This document shows positions 1 through 5,034 of a stretch of 5,034 bases of DNA, piece after piece. Position 1 is the first letter of the stretch. Each line of letters begins with the position of its first letter. Origin of the DNA: Fimbriiglobus sp. (GTDB taxonomy: Bacteria > Planctomycetota > Planctomycetia > Gemmatales > Gemmataceae); contig JANXTD010000328.1 of assembly GCA_025352585.1 (NCBI GenBank), positions 1 through 5,034 of the forward strand, given 5' to 3'. The notes beneath the pieces are model-generated. The model searched no databases. It was not told the origin of the DNA and saw only the letters and a program-made list of their open reading frames with translations. Both the position numbers and the translations under genes were made by a program.

Positions 1-330
1 GTCACGCCGATCCCGCTGGTCCACGGCCGCTTCCACGTGCTGGGCTTCCGCGTCGGCGACGTGGCGTATTGCACCGACGTGAGCAGCATCCCCGCGTCGA
101 GCCTGCCGCTGCTGCAAGGGCTGGACGTGCTGATTCTGGACGCCCTACGGCCGGAACGTCCGCACCCGTCGCACTTCAGTCTGGAGCAGTCGCTGGACGT
201 GATCGCCAGGTTGAAGCCGCGGCAGGCTTACCTGACGCACATGAGCCACGAGATGGATTACGACCACCTTGTGAAGGTCTTGCCGGCCGGGGTGTCGCCG
301 GCGTTCGACGGCCTACAATTTCCCATCTAA
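1..330 (+). CDS. PhnP-like MBL-fold metallohydrolase, C-terminal part
   Basis: The reading frame is open from the first base of the window, so the start lies outside; 109 residues remain, ending at TAA 328-330. They match the second half of the metallo-beta-lactamase-fold phosphodiesterases related to PhnP (phosphoribosyl cyclic phosphate phosphodiesterase). What can be seen, numbering from the first visible residue: PLVHG with His8, GFRVGDVAYCTDVSSIP with Asp26, VLILDALR with Asp47, HPSHFS with His58, LTHMSH with His80 and His83, and a final FDGLQFPI. By family comparison His8, Asp26 and one of His80/His83 are metal ligands, and His58 sits where PhnP has its catalytic histidine. The N-terminal HxHxDH metal motif would be upstream and is not visible. 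A GTG at 37 is internal and is not the start. The family is clear. The substrate is not: most bacterial members outside phn operons have no assigned function, and no phn gene is present here. Confidence 0.88.
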   Translation, partial: VTPIPLVHGRFHVLGFRVGDVAYCTDVSSIPASSLPLLQGLDVLILDALRPERPHPSHFSLEQSLDVIARLKPRQAYLTHMSHEMDYDHLVKVLPAGVSPAFDGLQFPI

Positions 331-355
331 CCCCACCCCAGCGTGAGCGGACCCG

Positions 356-1735
356 ATGACCGACGCCCCCGCCGACCTCCTGACCCGCCTCCGCGCCCAC
401 GGCCAGGACCATCTCCTGACTGGCTGGGCCACGTTGTCCGAGTCACGGCGAACCGCCTTCGCGGCTCAACTCGAACGGGTCGATTTCGCCGAACTCGAAC
501 GCCTCTACGCCCGCCGCGGCGAGTCGCTGAGCGACTTCGACCCCGCGTCCGTCACGCCGATCGCCGTCGAAGACGCCTCCGCCGTGGACGCGACGACGCT
601 GAAACTCGGCGAAGACTGCTTGCGTCGCGGCGAAGTCGCGGTGCTCGTCGTCGCGGGTGGCCAGGGGTCGCGGCTCGGCTTCGACAAGCCGAAGGGGCTG
701 TTCCCCGTCGGCCCCGTCAGCGGCGCGAGCCTGTTCCGACTGCACGCGGAGAAAGTCGCAGCCCTGTCGCGCAAGTACGGCGTCGCCGCGCCGATGCTCG
801 TCATGACCAGCGCCGCGACCACGGCCGACACGCGGGCGTTCTTCGAGGAGCAACACTACTTCGGACTGCCACGCGGGCAGGTGACGTTCTTCGAGCAAGG
901 GACGATGCCGGCGCTCGACGCGGCGACGGGCAAGTTGCTGCTCACGGCACCGGGGGAACTGAACCACAGCCCCAACGGCCACGGCGGGACGTTGACCGCG
1001 CTCGCCGACACGGGGCTGCTCGCCGACTTGAAGGGCCGCGGCGTCCGGCACATCTACTACTTCCAGGTCGATAACCCGCTCGTCGATCTGGCCGCGCCGG
1101 GCTTCGTCGGCCGGCACGTCGCGGCGAACTCCGACGCCTCGACGAAGGTCGTCTTCAAGTCGCGGCCCGACGAGAAGGTCGGCGTGCTGGCGCTGATCGG
1201 CGGCGTGTGCGGCATCGTCGAGTACTCGGACTTGCCGGCCGAACTCGCCGACGCCCGTGACGCCGACGGCGAGTTGCTGCACCGCGCCGGCAACACCGCG
1301 ATCCACCTGTTTTCGGTGGCGTTTCTCGAACGGGTCACGCAAGGCGCGGAGCGGCTGGCGTTCCACCTGGCCCGCAAGAAGGTGCCGTATTACGACCCGG
1401 CGACGGGCGAAACGGTGCAGCCGACGGTCGAGAACGCCCTGAAGTTCGAGCTGTTCGTCTTCGACGCCCTGCCGCTCGCCGAGCGCTGGCTGACGGTGCG
1501 GGTGAACCGCGAGGACGAGTTCGCGCCGCTGAAGAACGCGACCGGCGCGGACTCGCCGGTGGCGGTGCGGGCGGCCATTAGCGACTTCCACGCCCGGCGG
1601 TTGCGCGCGGCCGGCGTCGAGGTCGCGGGCGGGGTTCCGGTCGAGGTCGCGGCGCTGTTCGCCCTGAGCGACGCCGAATTGCGCGCAAAGATTCCTGCCG
1701 GGACGCGGGTCGTTGTGCCGACACTGTTCGAGTAA
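356..1735 (+). CDS. UDP-sugar pyrophosphorylase, UAP1/AGX (UDPGP) type
   Basis: A 459-residue cytoplasmic enzyme expected to join UTP and a sugar 1-phosphate into a UDP-sugar plus pyrophosphate. The N-terminal helical part (about 13-55, AHGQDHLLTGW then DFAELERLY) resembles the start of eukaryotic UDP-GlcNAc pyrophosphorylases. The nucleotide-binding loop GGQGSRLG is at 101-108, followed by KPKG at 111-114. NGHGG is at 207-211, the metal-site region VDN at 238-240, GNTAIHLF at 312-319, ENALKFELFVFD at 359-370, and NREDEFAPLKNATG at 384-397; the last closely follows the REDEFSPLKN motif of human AGX1. It is slightly shorter than the human enzyme (just over 500). UDP-GlcNAc is the favoured product because of these UAP-type motifs, but UDP-glucose or UDP-GalNAc cannot be excluded, and bacteria normally make UDP-GlcNAc with GlmU. 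The start is the ATG at 356, 25 bases after the previous stop, with only a weak purine stretch (GAGCGGA, 345-351) before it. It probably shares a transcript with its neighbours. Confidence 0.9.
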   Translation: MTDAPADLLTRLRAHGQDHLLTGWATLSESRRTAFAAQLERVDFAELERLYARRGESLSDFDPASVTPIAVEDASAVDATTLKLGEDCLRRGEVAVLVVAGGQGSRLGFDKPKGLFPVGPVSGASLFRLHAEKVAALSRKYGVAAPMLVMTSAATTADTRAFFEEQHYFGLPRGQVTFFEQGTMPALDAATGKLLLTAPGELNHSPNGHGGTLTALADTGLLADLKGRGVRHIYYFQVDNPLVDLAAPGFVGRHVAANSDASTKVVFKSRPDEKVGVLALIGGVCGIVEYSDLPAELADARDADGELLHRAGNTAIHLFSVAFLERVTQGAERLAFHLARKKVPYYDPATGETVQPTVENALKFELFVFDALPLAERWLTVRVNREDEFAPLKNATGADSPVAVRAAISDFHARRLRAAGVEVAGGVPVEVAALFALSDAELRAKIPAGTRVVVPTLFE

Positions 1736-1745
1736 CGAGTCCCCC

Positions 1746-1752
1746 GTGAGGT
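1746..1752 (+). promoter_or_regulatory. Ribosome binding site of the guanylyltransferase gene
   Basis: GTGAGGT contains a GAGG core at 1748-1751, placed 6 bases before the ATG at 1758. This spacing favours 1758 as the start over the in-frame GTG codons at 1713 (inside the previous gene) and 1746 (which would consume this site). Confidence 0.6.
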
Positions 1753-1757
1753 TGCCG

Positions 1758-2837
1758 ATGCTGCACGCGATGATCATGGCCGGCGGCGGCGGCACGCGGT
1801 TCTGGCCACGCAGCCGCAACGCCCGGCCGAAGCAGTTCCTCACCTTCTCGGGCGACCGCACGCTTTTGCAAGCGACTCTCGACCGCGTCACCGGGCCGAT
1901 CCCCGCCGAGCGGACTTGGGTCATCACCGGGGCCGCGCACAGCGGCGAGGCGGCGCGGCAACTGCCCGAACTGCCGGCCGACCACGTCGTCGGCGAGCCG
2001 TGCGGCCGCGACACCGCGGCCTGCATCGGCCTGGGCGCGGCGCTGATCGCCCGCGACGACCCGGCCGCGGTCATGCTGGTGATGCCGGCCGACCACGTCA
2101 TCGAGCCGGTCGCCGAGTTCCAGCGGGCCGTCCACGCCGCGGCGCAGTTCGCCGAGGAGTTCCCCGAGGCGCTGCTGACCTTCGGCATCCCGCCGACCTA
2201 CCCCGCCACCGGCTACGGCTACATCCAGCGCGGCGCGGCCGTCGGCCAACGCTCGGGGGTAACGGTGTCGCGGGTCGAAGCCTTCAAGGAGAAGCCGGAC
2301 GCCGACACGGCCGAGCGCTTCGTCGCCTCGGGCGATTTCTTCTGGAACAGCGGCATCTTCGTCTGGAAGGCCGCGACGATCCTGCGCGAACTGCGCACCA
2401 ACTGCCCGGCGATTTTCGCCGCCGTCGAGCGCATCGCCGAGGCCTGGCCGACGGCCCGGCGCGACGAAGTGTTCGCAGCGGAGTACGAGTCGCTGTCGAA
2501 GGTCAGCATCGACTTCGCGGTCATGGAGAAGGCCGACGAGGTGATGGTGATCCCGGCCCCGTACCAGTGGGACGACGTGGGCAGTTGGCTGGCACTCGAG
2601 CGCCGCAACCCGCAGGACGCCCAGGGCAACACCGTCCAGGCGACCCACTCCGGCATCGCCACGACCAACTGCGTCATCGTCGGCGACCCCGGCAAGCTCA
2701 TCACGACGATCAACGTGAGCAACCTGCTCATCGTCCAGGACGGCGACGCCATCCTCGTGGCCGACCGCAACGACGAGGCGACGGTGAAGCAACTCGTCGA
2801 TCAACTCAAGGCGCAAGGACTCGGACGCTTCCTGTGA
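1758..2837 (+). CDS. manC: Mannose-1-phosphate guanylyltransferase, single-domain
   Basis: A 359-residue cytoplasmic enzyme predicted to make GDP-mannose from GTP and mannose 1-phosphate, supplying mannosylation and GDP-sugar pathways. Motifs from the ATG at 1758: the pyrophosphorylase signature GGGGTRFWPRSR at 9-20 with PKQF at 24-27, EPCGRDTA at 80-87, MPADH at 109-113 with the metal-binding Asp, TGYGYIQ at 151-157, VEAFKEKP at 173-180, FFWNSGIF at 194-201, SIDFAVMEK at 250-258 and WDDVGSW at 271-277. All are standard for GDP-mannose pyrophosphorylases of the ManC/CpsB type. It ends after a short domain following the catalytic core (about 290-359) and lacks the C-terminal mannose-6-phosphate isomerase domain of the longer bifunctional enzymes (roughly 460-480 residues), so the isomerase must be encoded elsewhere. 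A longer form from GTG 1713 would overlap the previous gene and add residues outside the domain; the ATG has a good GAGG site and begins directly at the fold. It lies 22 bases after the UDP-sugar pyrophosphorylase gene, and its TGA overlaps the next start. Confidence 0.93.
   Translation: MLHAMIMAGGGGTRFWPRSRNARPKQFLTFSGDRTLLQATLDRVTGPIPAERTWVITGAAHSGEAARQLPELPADHVVGEPCGRDTAACIGLGAALIARDDPAAVMLVMPADHVIEPVAEFQRAVHAAAQFAEEFPEALLTFGIPPTYPATGYGYIQRGAAVGQRSGVTVSRVEAFKEKPDADTAERFVASGDFFWNSGIFVWKAATILRELRTNCPAIFAAVERIAEAWPTARRDEVFAAEYESLSKVSIDFAVMEKADEVMVIPAPYQWDDVGSWLALERRNPQDAQGNTVQATHSGIATTNCVIVGDPGKLITTINVSNLLIVQDGDAILVADRNDEATVKQLVDQLKAQGLGRFL
2834..2837 (+). other. GTGA stop/start overlap, manC to ruvX
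   Basis: The TGA of the guanylyltransferase gene (2835-2837) shares three bases with the GTG start of ruvX (2834-2836). This is a typical arrangement for translational coupling and supports a single transcript. Confidence 0.75.
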
Positions 2838-3334
2838 GCGACCCCGCCCCCAACCTCGTCAACGACGAGTTGCCGCCACGCGGCCGGCTCATCGCCGTCG
2901 ATGTCGGCGGCAAGCGCGTCGGCCTGGCGCTGTGCGACGCCGACCGGCTCGTCGTGTCGCCGCTCGAAACCCTCTACCGCAAGAACGCCGAGTTCGATTG
3001 GCAGTTCTTCAAGCGGGTCGTCACAGTCGAAGAGCCGGTCGGCTTCGTCGTCGGCCTGCCGATCCACATGAGCGGCCAGGAGAGTGTGCAGTCGCAGAAG
3101 TGCCGCGCCTACGGGGCCTGGCTGCGCGAGCGCACCGGGTTGCCGGTCGCGTTCTACGACGAGCGCTGCACGTCGTCGGCCGCCGACTCGATCTTGTGGG
3201 AGGCCGGGCTGTCGCGCGACAAGCGCAAGGCCCGGCAAGACCAAGTGGCCGCGATGCTGTTCCTGCAATCGTACCTCGACGTCCAGCGACTGAAACTCGC
3301 ACCCGTTGTCGAATCCGAGCCGGAGTCGCCATGA
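2834..3334 (+). CDS. ruvX: RuvX/YqgF RNase H-fold nuclease (putative resolvase)
   Basis: A 166-residue cytoplasmic protein of the YqgF/RuvX family, described as a putative Holliday junction resolvase and, in E. coli, as a factor in 16S rRNA 5' end processing. Visible motifs: IAVDVGGKRVGLALCD at 20-35 with the first acidic residue Asp23, VVGLPIHMSGQES at 72-84, FYDERCTSSAAD at 107-118 with Glu110, and DQVAAMLFLQSYLD at 136-149 with Asp136. These three acids are the expected active-site set, so the enzyme looks intact. About 16 unconserved residues precede the first strand, slightly more than usual. The start is GTG 2834, overlapping the TGA of the upstream gene as GTGA. A possible AAGGA site at 2815-2819 is rather far (14 bases), so initiation probably depends on translational coupling. 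A TTG at 2870 would trim most of the extension and cannot be ruled out. The last 15 or so residues are a Pro/Glu-rich tail. Family assignment is firm; the exact physiological role is less so. Confidence 0.92.
   Translation: MSDPAPNLVNDELPPRGRLIAVDVGGKRVGLALCDADRLVVSPLETLYRKNAEFDWQFFKRVVTVEEPVGFVVGLPIHMSGQESVQSQKCRAYGAWLRERTGLPVAFYDERCTSSAADSILWEAGLSRDKRKARQDQVAAMLFLQSYLDVQRLKLAPVVESEPESP
3322..3325 (+). promoter_or_regulatory. Ribosome binding site of the CCA gene
   Basis: GGAG lies inside the end of ruvX, 5 bases before the ATG at 3331. It supports that ATG as the start of the CCA enzyme. Confidence 0.6.
3331..3334 (+). other. ATGA stop/start overlap, ruvX to CCA gene
   Basis: The ATG of the CCA gene (3331-3333) overlaps the TGA stop of ruvX (3332-3334). 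This is the second 4-base coupling overlap in a row and ties manC, ruvX and the CCA gene into one transcriptional unit. Confidence 0.75.
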
Positions 3335-4536
3335 CCGAGCGCGACTTCGCCACGGAGGTCGTCGCCCGGCTCACCGAGCGCGGCTTCACCGCGCTCTGGG
3401 CCGGCGGCTGTGTGCGCGACGAACTCCTCGGCCTCACGCCCGCCGACTACGACATCGCCACCGACGCGACCCCGGAGCAGGTGCAGGCGAGCTTTCGCCG
3501 GTCGCACAGCTTCGGCGCGAGCTTCGGCGTCGTCGAGGTGTTGGGGCCGCGCGGCGACGCCGGGCAGTGGCTCAAGGTGCAAGTCGCCACCTTCCGCAGT
3601 GACGGCACCTACACCGACGGCCGGCGGCCCGACAGCGTGACGTACAGCTCGCCAGAGGAGGACGCGATGCGCCGCGACTTCACCGTCAACGGCATGTTCT
3701 TCGACCCGACGAGCGGCACCGTCACCGACTACGTCGGCGGCCGCGCCGACCTCGAAGGCCGGGTGTTGCGGGCGATCGGCGACCCCGTGGCGCGCTTCAC
3801 GGAGGACAAGTTGCGCGTGTTGCGCGCGGTACGCATGGCGGCCCGCTTCGGCCTGACCGTCGAGCCGGCGACCTTCGATGCGGTGCGGGCAATGGCGGGG
3901 CAGGTCACGGCCGTGAGCGCCGAGCGCGTCGGCGAGGAGATGCGCAAAATCTTGACGCACCCGAGCCGCGCCCACGGCGTCGAACTGATGCGGGACGCGG
4001 GGCTAATCACGCCGACCCTGCCGCAAGCAGCGGGGCAGATCGACGAGGCGTTGACGCGGCTGCGTGCGTTGCCACCGCGGGTGTCGTTCGAGTTGGCGTT
4101 CGCCACACTGTTGCCGGCGCTCGACGCCAAGGGCCTGGCGAAGGTCGCGCGGCAACTGCGGCTGTCGAACGACGAGGCGGCCCGCGTCGGCTGGCTGGTC
4201 ACGCACCGCGCCGCCCTGGACGACGCCGAATCGCTGCCACTCTCGAAGTTGAAGCCGCTGCTGGCCAACGCCGGGGCGCGCGAGTTGGTCGCGCTGCACC
4301 GCGCCCGCGGCGCGGCCGCCGGAGTCGCGTTCACGGAGCGCTTCCTGGCCGAGACGCCGGCGGGCGACCTCGACCCGCCGCCGCTGATCACGGGCGACGA
4401 CCTGGCCGCGCTGGGCATGACGCCGGGGCAGGACTTCAAGCGGATTCTTGCAGCGGTGCGGGGCGAGCAACTGGAGGGCCGTCTGCCGTCGAGAAGCGCG
4501 GCATTGGCACGAGTCGAGGCGCTTCGACCCCGGTGA
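3331..4536 (+). CDS. cca: CCA tRNA nucleotidyltransferase (class II)
   Basis: A 401-residue enzyme expected to add or repair the 3' CCA end of tRNAs using CTP and ATP. The head domain contains GGCVRDELLG at 25-34, the catalytic DYD at 39-41 within DYDIATDATP, the ribose-selecting RRD at 114-116, and a motif C region DYVGGRADL at 133-141. The neck contains RFTEDKLRVLRAVRMAARFG at 155-174, in which Glu158, Asp159 and Arg162 form the EDxxR template that selects the base, then ERVGEEMRKIL at 198-208. A C-terminal stretch ITGDDLAALG...GQDFKRILAAV (353-376) resembles the tail domain seen in many bacterial members. No HD phosphohydrolase motif is visible. The start at 3331 has a good GGAG site and overlaps the ruvX stop; the longer open frame upstream is out of phase with ruvX coding and is a shadow. 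Sequence alone does not separate full CCA-adding from CC- or A-adding enzymes or poly(A) polymerase, but the intact EDxxR favours tRNA work. Its last 101 bases are also coding on the minus strand. Confidence 0.92.
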   Translation: MTERDFATEVVARLTERGFTALWAGGCVRDELLGLTPADYDIATDATPEQVQASFRRSHSFGASFGVVEVLGPRGDAGQWLKVQVATFRSDGTYTDGRRPDSVTYSSPEEDAMRRDFTVNGMFFDPTSGTVTDYVGGRADLEGRVLRAIGDPVARFTEDKLRVLRAVRMAARFGLTVEPATFDAVRAMAGQVTAVSAERVGEEMRKILTHPSRAHGVELMRDAGLITPTLPQAAGQIDEALTRLRALPPRVSFELAFATLLPALDAKGLAKVARQLRLSNDEAARVGWLVTHRAALDDAESLPLSKLKPLLANAGARELVALHRARGAAAGVAFTERFLAETPAGDLDPPPLITGDDLAALGMTPGQDFKRILAAVRGEQLEGRLPSRSAALARVEALRPR

Positions 4537-5034
4537 GCCGCGCGGCGAAGACCTCGGCGACCGTCGGCACCGCGGCCCGGCGACGCGACTTCAGCCAGAA
4601 GCGCGCCATCGTCCGCAGCGTCCGCGGCACCTCCCAGAGCGAGACTTTGCTGGTGCCGTGCAGCCGAGGCCGGTGCGAGACCGGCATCTCGCTGACGGCG
4701 AGGCCCAGCCGGTTGGCGGTCGCGAGCATCTCGGTGTTGACGAAGAAGCCGCGGCTCGACGGCAGCAGTTGCAGCAGGGCTTCGCGGCGGAACACCTTCA
4801 AGGCGCAGTCGCAGTCGCGGACCCGAGTGCCGAGCCAGGCCCGAGCCAACACGTTGTAGCCCCACGACAGGAAGCGCCGCCGCGCCGGGTCTTGCCGGTT
4901 GACGCGGAAGCCGACGACGACCGGCGTCCGCTGGGTCATGAGCGTGAGCGGCACGAGGTCGCGTAGGTCGAACTGCCGGTCGGCGTCGGTGAAGGCGACG
5001 CGGCCGAAGCGGGCCGCCTCGAAGCCGGTCCGCA
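4436..5034 (-). CDS. DPM-like family 2 glycosyltransferase, C-terminal part
   Basis: The gene reads leftward and is open to the right edge, so its N-terminus is missing; 198 complete codons remain before the TGA at 4438-4436. The GTG at 4954 is internal, because recognisable domain sequence continues upstream of it to the edge. Numbering from the first full codon (5032-5030): FTDADRQFDL at 14-23 carries the DxD metal and nucleotide-sugar motif (Asp16, Asp18). VVVGFRVNRQD at 38-48, RDCDCALKVFRR at 72-83, FVNTEML with its probable catalytic acid, and HRPRLHGTSKVS follow. This is the usual order in GT-A glycosyltransferases like dolichyl-phosphate mannose or glucose synthases, which move a sugar from GDP- or UDP-sugar to a polyprenyl phosphate at the inner membrane face. 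No transmembrane segment is seen in the visible part. After the conserved core a tail of about 50 residues rich in Arg, Ala and Pro runs into the CCA gene. Donor and acceptor are unknown; GDP-mannose is plausible given the nearby manC. Confidence 0.87.
   Translation of the reverse strand, partial: RTGFEAARFGRVAFTDADRQFDLRDLVPLTLMTQRTPVVVGFRVNRQDPARRRFLSWGYNVLARAWLGTRVRDCDCALKVFRREALLQLLPSSRGFFVNTEMLATANRLGLAVSEMPVSHRPRLHGTSKVSLWEVPRTLRTMARFWLKSRRRAAVPTVAEVFAARLTGVEAPRLVPMPRFSTADGPPVARPAPLQESA

Noticed and set aside
331..355. Possible promoter or terminator between the hydrolase and the UDP-sugar pyrophosphorylase gene
   Set aside because: The 25-base gap has no convincing hairpin with a T run and no recognisable -10/-35 pair.
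343..1074. Plus-strand 243-codon open frame overlapping the UDP-sugar pyrophosphorylase
   Set aside because: The product is extremely Arg-rich with no motif and lies inside a clearly coding gene in another frame.
443..2188. Very long minus-strand open frame (581 codons) opposite the UDP-sugar pyrophosphorylase and manC
   Set aside because: Its translation is low-complexity and rich in Arg, Ala and Gly with no recognisable motif, while the plus strand carries two motif-complete enzymes. Long antisense open frames are expected in GC-rich coding DNA.
1578..2816. Minus-strand open frame of 412 codons opposite manC
   Set aside because: It is a compositional shadow: repetitive Arg/Gly/Val/Asp content, no domain, and fully covered by manC on the other strand.
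1916..2833. Plus-strand open frame upstream of and in phase with ruvX
   Set aside because: This stretch is an out-of-frame reading of manC and gives Arg-rich nonsense; RuvX homology begins only after 2834.
2932..3330. Plus-strand extension upstream of the CCA gene in the same frame
   Set aside because: It is an off-frame reading of ruvX. The ATG at 3331 has a good ribosome binding site and begins directly at the family's N-terminus.
3729..4865. Minus-strand 378-codon open frame opposite the CCA gene
   Set aside because: It has no recognisable motif, and it overlaps both the CCA gene and, in another frame, the glycosyltransferase, which has convincing motifs.
4448..4966. Plus-strand open frames opposite the glycosyltransferase (also 4533-4859)
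   Set aside because: Both are motif-free, while the minus strand encodes the DxD, GTSK and other family 2 motifs in order.

Overview
The window is ordinary, very GC-rich, tightly packed bacterial chromosome. Five genes run head to tail on the plus strand, and one gene converges on them from the right edge on the minus strand. The likely source is a planctomycete, perhaps of the Gemmata group. This is an inference from the high GC content, the eukaryote-like UDPGP/UAP pyrophosphorylase and the gene mix, and nothing here proves it. I see no mobile element, CRISPR array, tRNA, rRNA, phage gene or defence gene.

Layout, left to right: (1) the C-terminal part of a PhnP-like metallo-beta-lactamase-fold hydrolase, cut by the left edge (1-330); (2) a UDP-sugar pyrophosphorylase of the UAP1/AGX type (356-1735); (3) a single-domain mannose-1-phosphate guanylyltransferase (1758-2837); (4) a RuvX/YqgF RNase H-fold protein (2834-3334); (5) a class II CCA tRNA nucleotidyltransferase (3331-4536); (6) on the minus strand, the C-terminal part of a DPM-like family 2 glycosyltransferase, cut by the right edge (4436-5034). 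The only non-coding gaps are 25 and 22 bases long. The two later junctions on the plus strand are 4-base overlaps (GTGA and ATGA), which suggests one transcript with translational coupling from the guanylyltransferase through the CCA enzyme.

Two genes activate sugars: one makes a UDP-sugar, probably UDP-GlcNAc or UDP-glucose, and the other makes GDP-mannose. The glycosyltransferase on the opposite strand belongs to a group that moves sugars from nucleotide donors to polyprenyl phosphate, so it may use one of these products, but that is inference. RuvX (Holliday junction or rRNA processing) and the CCA enzyme (tRNA 3' end maturation) are housekeeping genes with no obvious link to sugars.

I did not find a new biological system. 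The points most worth a second look are the 101-base tail-to-tail coding overlap between the CCA gene and the glycosyltransferase, and the presence and substrate of the eukaryote-like UDP-sugar pyrophosphorylase.
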